From the NCBI GenBank assembly GCA_937897625.1, contig CALCNZ010000206.1:1-6160 (forward strand): a stretch of DNA of 6,160 nucleotides. Direction: 5' to 3'. The position numbers and the translations under genes are program-made. The notes beneath the pieces were generated by a model that worked only from the letters and a program-made list of their open reading frames with translations, ran no database searches and was not told the DNA's origin. This document shows positions 1 to 5,597 of this stretch, piece after piece. The stretch comes from an uncultured Flavobacteriales bacterium. Its GTDB lineage: Bacteria; Bacteroidota; Bacteroidia; Flavobacteriales_D; Sanyastnellaceae. The number at the start of each line of letters is the position of its first letter. The first letter of the stretch is position 1.

Positions 1-7
1 TTGCCGC

Positions 8-1315
8 ATGAGTTATACTATTGTTATTGTAGGTAGACCGAATGTAGGGAAGTCAACGTTATTTAATCGTCTTACTGAAACATCAGACGCTATTGTAGAA
101 CCAACAGCAGGTGTTACACGTGACCGTAAGTACGGAACAGGTCAATGGGGTGGAAAAGAATTTATTGTTGTAGATACCGGTGGAGTAGTTACGAATAGCG
201 ACGACGCATTCGAACAAGATATAAATAGTCAGGTTCGCTTGGCTATTGCTGAAGCAGATCGCATTTTATTCATGGTAGATGCGAAGGAAGGAATGACCGA
301 GTGGGACGAAGAAATTGCAGACATGTTGCGTCGCTCGAACAAACCCGTTCTTTTGGTTTGTAACAAAGTAGATACATCAGACAAAGAAATTTTAGCCACT
401 GAATTCTATGCATTGGGATTCGGTGAGAAGTTGTTTAGCATTAGTGCGAACAACGGATACGGATCAGGAGACTTGCTCGACGAGTTGCTTCAGGATATGC
501 CTGAGATTGATGAGTCTGAATTACCCGATCTTCCAAAGATTGCCATTGTAGGAAGACCGAACGTAGGAAAATCTTCGTTGTTGAACACCTTGTTGGGCAA
601 CGACAGAAGTATTGTTTCCGATGTGGCGGGAACCACGCGCGACGCGGTGCACACGCACTTCAAGGCCTTCAACAAAGAATTGATGTTGATTGACACGGCT
701 GGATTGCGCAAGCGCAAGCAGATTGAAGACGACATTGAATTCTTCAGTGCCATTCGTACCATTAAGTCTATTCGCAACGCCGATGTGTGCATGTTGTTGA
801 TCGATGCGGTGGAAGGAATTACCAAGCAAGACTTAACCATCTTTGGTGAGATTACCGAGGCTAACAGAGGAATTGTAATTTTGGTGAACAAGTGGGACAT
901 GGTAGAGAAGGACCACAAGAGTGTAGATGTCATGACCGAAGAGATTAAGAAGCGCATTGCTCCCTTCACCGACGTTCCGATTATCTTCACCTCAAACATT
1001 ACCAAGCAGCGTATTTTGAAAGCGTTAGAAGCCGCCATGGAAGTGTATGAGAATCGCTTGCAGCATTTCTCTACTTCGAAGTTGAACGACATTATGCTTC
1101 CTATTATCCAAGCTTATCCGCCACCGGTTGTGAAGGGCAAGGAAGTGAAGATTAAATACATTACGCAGCTTCCAACGAAGAGTCCGGCCATTGCATTTTT
1201 CTGCAACACCCCTCAAAACGTTGTTTCATCTTACCAACGCTTCCTCGAAAACAAGCTTCGCGAGAATTTCCGATTAACGGGGGTGCCGGTGAGGTTGTAT
1301 TTTAGACAGAAGTAA
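8..1315 (+). CDS. der: Ribosome biogenesis GTPase Der (EngA), double Era-like GTPase
   Basis: Der is a cytoplasmic GTPase needed for maturation of the 50S ribosomal subunit; this is established for the family. The 435-residue product has the normal length and order. The first G domain has P-loop GRPNVGKS (9-16), PTAGVTRD (G2, about 32-39), DTGG (56-59), NKVD (119-122) and SAN (146-148). An acidic linker (about 164-174) leads to the second G domain: GRPNVGKS (182-189), AGTTRD (207-212), DTAG (229-232), NKWD (294-297) and TSN (328-330). A C-terminal KH-like domain (about 350-435) contains the typical KIKYITQ segment (381-387). The ATG at position 8 places the P-loop as usual; only seven upstream bases are visible, so the RBS and any upstream partner cannot be judged. 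The TAA stop (1313-1315) is followed one base later by the first hairpin of repeat array A. Codon choice looks more AT-rich in the first G domain than in the second. Confidence 0.98.
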   Translation: MSYTIVIVGRPNVGKSTLFNRLTETSDAIVEPTAGVTRDRKYGTGQWGGKEFIVVDTGGVVTNSDDAFEQDINSQVRLAIAEADRILFMVDAKEGMTEWDEEIADMLRRSNKPVLLVCNKVDTSDKEILATEFYALGFGEKLFSISANNGYGSGDLLDELLQDMPEIDESELPDLPKIAIVGRPNVGKSSLLNTLLGNDRSIVSDVAGTTRDAVHTHFKAFNKELMLIDTAGLRKRKQIEDDIEFFSAIRTIKSIRNADVCMLLIDAVEGITKQDLTIFGEITEANRGIVILVNKWDMVEKDHKSVDVMTEEIKKRIAPFTDVPIIFTSNITKQRILKALEAAMEVYENRLQHFSTSKLNDIMLPIIQAYPPPVVKGKEVKIKYITQLPTKSPAIAFFCNTPQNVVSSYQRFLENKLRENFRLTGVPVRLYFRQK

Positions 1316-1361
1316 TGTGGCGCAGCCACTAATGTGGCATAGCCACGAATGTCACGAAGTA

Positions 1362-1405
1362 ACGAATCTCTTCGAGGAATGCTTCGCGAATGTCTTCGAC
1401 TGATT
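1362..1405 (+). repeat. Exact 44-bp direct repeat, copy 1
   Basis: This segment of array A is identical over 44 bases to 3482-3525 in array B, in the same orientation. It contains the three TTC-loop hairpins CTC-TTC-GAG, GC-TTC-GC and GTC-TTC-GAC, spaced by GAAT. The two copies flank the T9SS-exported protein gene and are 2120 bp apart. Confidence 0.95.
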
Positions 1406-1457
1406 ATAATTACGTAGTAGGAATTACGAAGTTCCAATTATGTAATAGGAATTACGA

Positions 1458-1475
1458 TCCCGATAGCTATCGGGA
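1458..1475. repeat. 18-bp perfect palindrome, copy 1
   Basis: TCCCGATAGCTATCGGGA is a perfect inverted repeat with no spacer. Identical copies lie at 1568-1585, 3564-3581 and 5484-5501. This copy is followed directly by a GGAAT-type 22-nt hairpin, as are the copies at 3564 and 5484. Its length and symmetry would suit a dimeric DNA-binding protein or a cruciform; which applies is not visible from sequence. Confidence 0.95.
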
Positions 1476-1497
1476 GGAATAAAACCGAAGGTTTTCC
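1476..1497. repeat. 22-nt hairpin unit, arms AAAACC/GGTTTT, loop GAA
   Basis: The unit opens with GGAAT and closes with CC, so the full stem is GGA...AAACC paired with GGTTT...TCC around a GAA loop, with an unpaired ATA bulge on the 5' arm. It is the same architecture as the units at 3582, 3616, 5502, 5550 and 5598, with compensating changes in both arms. Confidence 0.88.
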
Positions 1498-1567
1498 AAT
1501 TACGTAGTAGGAATTATACAATAGGAATTACGCAGTAGGAATAACGAAGTTCAAACAACGTAGTTCC

Positions 1568-1585
1568 TCCCGATAGCTATCGGGA
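1568..1585. repeat. 18-bp perfect palindrome, copy 2
   Basis: This is an identical copy of the palindrome at 1458. It differs in context: it is followed not by a 22-nt hairpin but by AAC and a GCA-GTT unit, so GGGAAAC (1582-1588) can alternatively pair with GTTCCC (1592-1597) around a GCA loop. It lies 22 bp from the stop codon of the minus-strand T9SS gene. Confidence 0.95.
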
Positions 1586-1606
1586 AACGCAGTTCCCACA
1601 ACGCAG

Positions 1607-3358
1607 TTATTCCACCACCACCACCTTCCTCGCGCCTTTCAAAACAACGGTATACGTGCCTTGCGCAAGGTTAGAAACATCTAAAGTCGTTTGTGTAGAT
1701 TGAATTTTATTCGTCAGAATCAATTGCCCAACGCTGTTGTACAACGAATAGTTTTCGCCCAGGAGTGCTTCGGATACAGTAATGTTCAGTTGGTTGGAAG
1801 CGGGATTCGGGTAAATGGAAAGGGAAGAAGAGGGCGAAAGATTTTCAATATTCGTTGGCATTTCAAGGACTTGACAGTCGGCTAAGTTTTCGTTGAAGAA
1901 ATGCTTCACGGTATTCAGGAATGTCACATTTACGGTTTCAACTGAAGTACCAGAACCTATTTCGCTTTGCGCGAAAACATAGGCTAAATCAAGGAAATTG
2001 CTTTCGCCTGGTTCGTAGGTGAAGGGGAGGGTGGTTCCAACCTGACGCATGTCGTTTGGAGGAAGGCCGTTATCGCTGTGCGTGAATTGTTCTGCAGCCG
2101 GTACTATTTCGTTATACATATCTGAAGAGCTCGGAGCCCAATAGGATACGGGGTTTCCGGTGGTTGGATGAAGAACATCTGAACCATCGATGTGTTTTCC
2201 AAGCATAAGGTTGTAGTATCCTGTCGGGTAGCTCCCGCTGGGTTCTCCCAAGACGGGATTCGAACTGTTCAAGTAATTCACGCTTCCGGCTAGACCAGAA
2301 CGTTCGTTGTCTATTATTCCGTCGCCGAATCCAAATCCTCTTTCACCGTAACTGTTCAACGCTTCGGCAAGCACGTTGGTATAATTGGCGTTGTCTATTA
2401 GATCGGCATCGAGCAACGGTCCGCGCAGCAGAAGCATGCTTTCCATGGTGGGAACATCTCCATAGGAAGGAGCACCTGACAGTGAGTAATCAGTTGCAGC
2501 GCCAGTGTAGGCATACACAGCACCGTAGGCTACGTCTGTGCCACTGTAGTCGTTGAATGCATTTCCAATATCGAGGTCATTCATTTGTGAAATGCGCGTG
2601 TTGTAATAGGTTTGATTTGATCTGTTGGTGAATTTGAATTTCGTGAAGAAGGTATTGTTCACGGCGGGAATGTTTGGCGTGTCGAAAGCGTAGATCCACA
2701 TCTCCACCTGATTTCCCATTTTCGGAATGGTAACGTTTCCAATGTCGTTAATGATTAGAAAGAGGCACTCATCTCCACATATGGTCGGATAGTCTCCGTC
2801 TTGCGGATTGAAGATGCCATCGCTGTTGTAATCGTGGAAAGGCGCAAGGTTGAAGTCATATCCGAGCGATACATCTCCGTGTGCGGGCCAAGACAGGAAG
2901 TCGGCCGGAATGGTATAACCGTTTGGAAAGAGTGTCGCAGTAGTGCCGTCCTGTAGCGATTGGAAGTAGGCCACGTGTGTATTTATTTCATCTTGTTTAA
3001 TGTTCCAGACGTGGTTGAACGTTTCGCTGTAGGTCGAGTCTGCGGTTGTGTTTTGGGTAAGTGGACCGTAGAACCAAGAGTGTGCTTCTGAGCCGAAGTA
3101 TTGGGTTGTAATGAGCAGTTCGCCTTGCGCGTTTGTCCCGCTAATCCACGGGCTTGCAGCGAAGATGGTTCCTGCAGAATCGGTAGCGGGCATCCAGCTT
3201 CCTTTTTCCAACGAAGGGTGATAACCAATGACACCATTTGCCGAAACCACAACTTTGACATTGTTTGTGTTCAGGGTTGAAAAGTTCGGTAATGTCTGTC
3301 CGCATACACTTGTCGCAACAAGGCAGAACAAAAGAGCACTGGCAAAATGAAGTTTCAT
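1607..3358 (-). CDS. Secreted protein of unknown function with T9SS type A C-terminal sorting domain
   Basis: The 583-residue product starts with a classical signal peptide: a short basic start, a hydrophobic stretch (about 5-18) and likely cleavage near SVCG-Q (20/21). It ends with a type A T9SS sorting domain from about 514: SIYPNPASNQLNI (514-526), SLYNSVGQLIL (538-548), then LDVSNLAQGTYTVVLKG and a basic/hydrophobic tail KVVVVE. It should therefore cross the inner membrane by Sec and the outer membrane by T9SS, with the tail removed. The body is rich in aromatic, Gly and Asn residues. It contains WPAHGD (157-162) and a calcium-loop-like DYNSDG...DGDYP stretch (176-191), a pattern I recognise from large Bacteroidota secreted proteins without known function. 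No catalytic motif is evident. The ATG at 3358 is supported by the signal peptide; no Shine-Dalgarno is visible. Its TAA stop lies inside the last hairpin of array A. Confidence 0.93.
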   Translation of the reverse strand: MKLHFASALLFCLVATSVCGQTLPNFSTLNTNNVKVVVSANGVIGYHPSLEKGSWMPATDSAGTIFAASPWISGTNAQGELLITTQYFGSEAHSWFYGPLTQNTTADSTYSETFNHVWNIKQDEINTHVAYFQSLQDGTTATLFPNGYTIPADFLSWPAHGDVSLGYDFNLAPFHDYNSDGIFNPQDGDYPTICGDECLFLIINDIGNVTIPKMGNQVEMWIYAFDTPNIPAVNNTFFTKFKFTNRSNQTYYNTRISQMNDLDIGNAFNDYSGTDVAYGAVYAYTGAATDYSLSGAPSYGDVPTMESMLLLRGPLLDADLIDNANYTNVLAEALNSYGERGFGFGDGIIDNERSGLAGSVNYLNSSNPVLGEPSGSYPTGYYNLMLGKHIDGSDVLHPTTGNPVSYWAPSSSDMYNEIVPAAEQFTHSDNGLPPNDMRQVGTTLPFTYEPGESNFLDLAYVFAQSEIGSGTSVETVNVTFLNTVKHFFNENLADCQVLEMPTNIENLSPSSSLSIYPNPASNQLNITVSEALLGENYSLYNSVGQLILTNKIQSTQTTLDVSNLAQGTYTVVLKGARKVVVVE

Positions 3359-3439
3359 AATTGAATTATTTGTTTCGAAAATACACCAGCACGTTTAATT
3401 TAAATTTCGAAATAAAATGATTAATTACGGTTCTATTCT
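3359..3439 (-). promoter_or_regulatory. Upstream region of the T9SS gene, with two TTTCGAAA boxes
   Basis: This AT-rich stretch lies between the T9SS gene start and array B. The 8-bp palindrome TTTCGAAA occurs twice, at 3373-3380 and 3405-3412, exactly 32 bp apart or about three helical turns. On the minus strand TATTTTCG overlaps the first box and matches the Bacteroidota -7 element TAnnTTTG at all but one position; no clear TTTG lies at the -33 distance. The promoter assignment is therefore tentative, and the paired boxes are a candidate operator only. Confidence 0.4.
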
Positions 3440-3481
3440 GTTGCGGAGCAACGGATGTGCAAGCACGAATGTGGCAAAGCC

Positions 3482-3525
3482 ACGAATCTCTTCGAGGAAT
3501 GCTTCGCGAATGTCTTCGACTGATT
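3482..3525 (+). repeat. Exact 44-bp direct repeat, copy 2
   Basis: This is identical to 1362-1405. Downstream of it, the block 3636-3694 also matches 1496-1554 with three substitutions in 59 bases. Two of these fall in hairpin loops and the third turns an A-T stem pair into G.T. Confidence 0.95.
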
Positions 3526-3563
3526 TTAATTGCGTGGTAGGAATAACGTAGTTCCAATTACGA

Positions 3564-3581
3564 TCCCGATAGCTATCGGGA
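3564..3581. repeat. 18-bp perfect palindrome, copy 3
   Basis: This copy is identical to those at 1458, 1568 and 5484. As at 1458 and 5484, it is immediately followed by a 22-nt GGAAT hairpin. Confidence 0.95.
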
Positions 3582-3603
3582 GGAATAAAATCTTCGATTT
3601 TCC
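3582..3603. repeat. 22-nt hairpin unit, arms AAAATC/GATTTT, loop TTC
   Basis: It has the same architecture as the unit at 1476: GGAAT opening, CC closing and a bulged 5' arm. The minus strand reads as a GAA loop closed by C-G. The sequence is identical to the units at 3616-3637 and 5502-5523. Confidence 0.88.
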
Positions 3604-3615
3604 AATTACATCGTA

Positions 3616-3637
3616 GGAATAAAATCTTCGATTTTCC
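3616..3637. repeat. 22-nt hairpin unit, second AAAATC/GATTTT copy in array B
   Basis: This is an exact copy of the unit at 3582, separated from it by a TAC-ATC-GTA mini-hairpin linker. It is a local duplication that array A lacks at the same place. Confidence 0.88.
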
Positions 3638-3690
3638 AATTGCGTAGTAGGAATTATGCAATAGGAATTACGAAGTAGGAATAACGAAGT

Positions 3691-4989
3691 TCAAGGTTCC
3701 AACGTCTTATAAATCGCATCTCTCAATTTCGGAGAAACGCCAACAGCCTTCGCATATGTTGGCCATAGCTGAACTACTTCTTGAATCTGGTCGATAATCT
3801 GAGAGGCGTTTTTACATCGGATAGATTCACCAACAACAAGTAAATCTTTGCGCGTAATTGCAGTGCGTTTACCGTTGATGCTTAAGGCGTGCTGGCTGAC
3901 CCATTGGTGATTCGGGGCATAGGCATGACAGATGTCGTAGGCGGGAGCTAATTCCCAGGTGCCGCCTTGCTTCAAGAGAAAGGCGAAGTTCTTTGTGTGG
4001 TCGTCGCAATTGCGAGCCAAGACATTGAAGACCATTCTTCGGAACATTTGCTCGGCTTCAGCATACGACAATCGCAATTCGCGCATGGTCTGAAAGAGTT
4101 GCTCGTAACTGAAGCTGTTCATCTCGTTGAAGTCGAAATGATTCATGGCGCAAAAAGTCTGAACATGGTGCTTCACTTCGCTGCCCTCGCGATCGAAACG
4201 CTTCGTTAGAAAATGAGCTCTTCCGTTTTCTTCCAACAAGAGGCAAGGCATCATGTGAATGCCGCAGTCTGTTGCCATGTTGTAATAGGCCATCTCAACT
4301 CTTCCGTACCCTTTCGATTTTCCCAATTGAACATCGCTCACGCCGTCGAGTTTAATGAGCCAATGCTCAAATCCCTTGGGCGCCTTGGTTTGTCCAGAAC
4401 GAACCTCGCCTGTCTTTTGGTTATAGGCAATAACAGCTTTCGGGCGTGCACCACCTGCCGACGTGCCTATGCGCAAAATGTCTTGCATCGACTGAAGATC
4501 GTTGCTTTTTAGTTTGGATTGAAATTTCGATTTCTCGTTCAGCACATGCTTTGCGGTTTCAACCAAAGATTCCAGCTCAATCTGAAAGGCTCGTTTGTTT
4601 TCGGTTAATTGTGCGGGTTCGAATTCTAAAGCGCCCATGCCGCGTGTGCCTATGAAGCAGAGCATTTCAACCGGATTCAAGCTGTTTTGCGGACGTCCGT
4701 TTGCAGATAACCACGCGTTAATCAGTTGGCTTCCGTATTTATCGGGGAGCACATCGGCGAGCATTCCGGGTAGACCTTTAAACGTATCGAATTCAGACAA
4801 CGCTGCAGCGCGTAGTTCGGGGAATTGAAAGATTCGTGTGGTCGATTGAACAGGCATTTTCAACGGCGAAAGATCCCATTCCAACCGTTTGAAATTGTGG
4901 TCGTATTCGAACGTTGCAAGTCGCAGCTCTTCATTCCAAGCGATAGCCCCGACCAGCTGTCCCCATATTTTTACATAAGCGGCATTCAT
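3691..4989 (-). CDS. hipA: HipA-family serine/threonine kinase toxin
   Basis: HipA proteins are kinases that act as toxins of type II toxin-antitoxin pairs; E. coli HipA phosphorylates glutamyl-tRNA synthetase and induces persistence. Numbering from the ATG at 4989 (432 aa), residues about 1-125 form the HipA N-terminal subdomain. The kinase part follows: GTSAGGARPK (175-184), in which Ser177 aligns with the autophosphorylated Ser150 of E. coli HipA; Lys213 in HWLIKLDG as likely ATP-binding lysine; KRFDR (263-267); CDDHTKNF (328-335) with Asp329 as probable catalytic base; and AYDI (350-353) with Asp352 as metal ligand. It looks intact. An in-frame TTG at 4998 would overlap hipB and add three residues; I prefer the ATG because hipB stop, two bases, ATG is ordinary coupled spacing. 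The TGA stop (3691-3693) lies in the last hairpin of array B. Its cellular target cannot be inferred. Confidence 0.93.
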   Translation of the reverse strand: MNAAYVKIWGQLVGAIAWNEELRLATFEYDHNFKRLEWDLSPLKMPVQSTTRIFQFPELRAAALSEFDTFKGLPGMLADVLPDKYGSQLINAWLSANGRPQNSLNPVEMLCFIGTRGMGALEFEPAQLTENKRAFQIELESLVETAKHVLNEKSKFQSKLKSNDLQSMQDILRIGTSAGGARPKAVIAYNQKTGEVRSGQTKAPKGFEHWLIKLDGVSDVQLGKSKGYGRVEMAYYNMATDCGIHMMPCLLLEENGRAHFLTKRFDREGSEVKHHVQTFCAMNHFDFNEMNSFSYEQLFQTMRELRLSYAEAEQMFRRMVFNVLARNCDDHTKNFAFLLKQGGTWELAPAYDICHAYAPNHQWVSQHALSINGKRTAITRKDLLVVGESIRCKNASQIIDQIQEVVQLWPTYAKAVGVSPKLRDAIYKTLEP

Positions 4990-4991
4990 GC

Positions 4992-5342
4992 TTACCAATC
5001 GGTTTTAGGTTGTTGTGAAGAAGGTTTTGTGCGAACGCGTTGACGTTTTTTCATTTCTTCTTTCGCTAAGAGAAGTGGGCTTATCACAGGAGTTATTTCA
5101 AAGGATGCCAACACGTGCAATTGATTCAGTATGCGAAGCACTTGCAGCAGTGTTCCTAACGAAGCCGTTTCTCCTTTTTCGAGCAACACTAATGTAGAGC
5201 GACTAATACCAGCATCTTTTGCCAGTTGTGCTTGGGTAATGTTTTGTTCCATTCGTTTGCCTCGAATGAATTGACCAATGAATTCGGCCAACGCCTGATC
5301 GCTCATGGCGTTCCAGTTTTTATATCTAGCGTTGCTTTCCAT
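4992..5342 (-). CDS. hipB: HipB-like XRE-family HTH antitoxin
   Basis: This 116-residue protein has an XRE/HTH_3 DNA-binding domain at about 24-80: IRGKRMEQNITQAQLAKDAG then ISRSTLVLLEKGE (46-58), with the sharp turn and recognition helix typical of lambda Cro-like regulators. A basic, Lys/Arg/Gln-rich tail (about 94-116) probably contacts the kinase or is disordered. In known hipBA operons HipB binds operators upstream of its own gene, neutralises HipA and represses the pair. The gene precedes hipA by two bases on the same strand, so translation is likely coupled. The ATG at 5342 has AAAGG four bases upstream, a plausible RBS; an internal Met13 is a weaker alternative. Assignment as hipB rests on the HTH and the hipA neighbour; overall similarity to E. 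coli HipB was not assessed. Confidence 0.9.
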   Translation of the reverse strand: MESNARYKNWNAMSDQALAEFIGQFIRGKRMEQNITQAQLAKDAGISRSTLVLLEKGETASLGTLLQVLRILNQLHVLASFEITPVISPLLLAKEEMKKRQRVRTKPSSQQPKTDW

Positions 5343-5400
5343 GAAACCTTTATTTGTTTGGTAAATATACGAAATAAAAGTTTATATGTATGGTAATTCA
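5343..5400 (-). promoter_or_regulatory. hipBA promoter and candidate operator
   Basis: On the minus strand TATATTTA (5362-5369) fits the Bacteroidota -7 element TAnnTTTG except for its last base, about 20 bp before the hipB start; no convincing -33 TTTG is present. Around it, ATATA (5365-5369) and TATAT (5383-5387) form an imperfect inverted repeat, and TGGTAA occurs twice in direct orientation, at 5359-5364 and 5391-5396, 32 bp apart. HipB autoregulation would predict operators here, but which symmetry is used is not decided by sequence. From 5401 to 5463 I see only a weak GTAA/TTAC inverted repeat (5412-5423). Confidence 0.4.
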
Positions 5401-5483
5401 GTCATTATAGTGTAAATAGTTACATAACGTGTGGTATTTAAGACATTAAAGCGGAAAAAGTGCAACGCAGTTCCCATTACGCA

Positions 5484-5501
5484 TCCCGATAGCTATCGGG
5501 A
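5484..5501. repeat. 18-bp perfect palindrome, copy 4
   Basis: This copy is identical to the three others and is again followed at once by a 22-nt GGAAT hairpin. Confidence 0.95.
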
Positions 5502-5523
5502 GGAATAAAATCTTCGATTTTCC
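5502..5523. repeat. 22-nt hairpin unit, arms AAAATC/GATTTT, loop TTC (array C)
   Basis: It is identical to the units at 3582 and 3616. Together with the preceding palindrome it forms a 40-bp block (5484-5523) that is exactly repeated at 3564-3603. Confidence 0.88.
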
Positions 5524-5549
5524 AATTACTTAGTAGGAATTACGTAGTA

Positions 5550-5571
5550 GGAATAAAACCGGAGGTTTTCC
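5550..5571. repeat. 22-nt hairpin unit, arms AAAACC/GGTTTT, loop GGA
   Basis: It has the same arms as the unit at 1476 but loop GGA instead of GAA, so only the central N of the GNA loop differs between loci. Confidence 0.88.
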
Positions 5572-5597
5572 AATTACGTAGTAGGAATTACGTAGTA

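Larger units (their letters stand above)
1316..1608. repeat. Intergenic mini-hairpin array A (between convergent der and the T9SS gene)
   Basis: The roughly 290 bp between two converging genes can be read almost wholly as consecutive short hairpins with 3-nt loops joined by AAT-type linkers. In order: GTGGC-GCA-GCCAC (1317-1329), GTGGC-ATA-GCCAC (1334-1346), GTCAC-GAA-GTAAC (1351-1363, one mismatch), CTC-TTC-GAG (1368-1376), GC-TTC-GC (1381-1387), GTC-TTC-GAC (1392-1400), TAC-GTA-GTA (1411-1419), a TAC-GAA-GTT unit nested in GGAA/TTCC (1420-1435), TAT-GTA-ATA (1439-1447), an 18-bp palindrome, the AAAACC-GAA-GGTTTT unit, TAC-GTA-GTA (1501-1509), TAT-ACA-ATA (1515-1523), TAC-GCA-GTA (1529-1537), AAC-GAA-GTT, AAC-GTA-GTT, a second palindrome, AAC-GCA-GTT and AAC-GCA-GTT (1600-1608). 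I count 14 CGNAG/CTNCG cores. It could act as a bidirectional terminator or mRNA 3' end for both genes, but there is no U-tract. I see no gene here; reading frames through it are by-products of the repeats. Confidence 0.9.
3440..3693. repeat. Intergenic mini-hairpin array B (between hipA 3' end and the T9SS gene)
   Basis: This array is colinear with array A and in the same orientation. Units: GTTGC-GGA-GCAAC (3440-3452), GTGC-AA-GCAC (3457-3466, a two-base loop), GTGGC-AAA-GCCAC (3471-3483), CTC-TTC-GAG, GC-TTC-GC, GTC-TTC-GAC (3488-3520), AAC-GTA-GTT nested in GGAAT/CC (3540-3555), the 18-bp palindrome, two AAAATC-TTC-GATTTT units joined by TAC-ATC-GTA, TGC-GTA-GTA with a G.T pair (3641-3649), TAT-GCA-ATA (3655-3663), TAC-GAA-GTA (3669-3677) and a final AAC-GAA-GTT unit (3678-3693). 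I count ten CGNAG/CTNCG cores. Compared with A, it lacks one TAT-GTA-ATA unit and gains one AAAATC unit. The last unit contains the hipA stop codon. Reading frames through it are repeat by-products. Confidence 0.9.

Noticed and set aside
490..1092. Long antisense reading frame within der
   Set aside because: It lies wholly opposite a clearly conserved GTPase gene, has no recognisable domain and has composition typical of a shadow frame.
1316..1608. CRISPR array
   Set aside because: There are no constant-length repeats with unique spacers, unit lengths vary from about 7 to 22 nt, linkers are conserved rather than unique, and there is no cas gene.
1607..3358. Lipoprotein signal (Cys19) instead of signal peptidase I cleavage in the secreted protein
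   Set aside because: The residues before Cys (TSV) do not make a good lipobox, and the T9SS sorting domain already explains surface delivery.
3425..3661. Minus-strand reading frames through the arrays (also 1231-1437, 3366-3557 and 5530-5727) with partly identical peptides such as SRRHSRSIPRRDS
   Set aside because: The similarity between them is fully explained by the DNA repeats they run through. They lack plausible starts or domains and one extends into der antisense. They are likely to be misannotated as hypothetical proteins in databases.
4990..4998. TTG start of hipA at 4998 overlapping hipB
   Set aside because: An ATG nine bases downstream gives the usual stop-to-start coupling and loses only three non-conserved residues; TTG remains possible but less likely.
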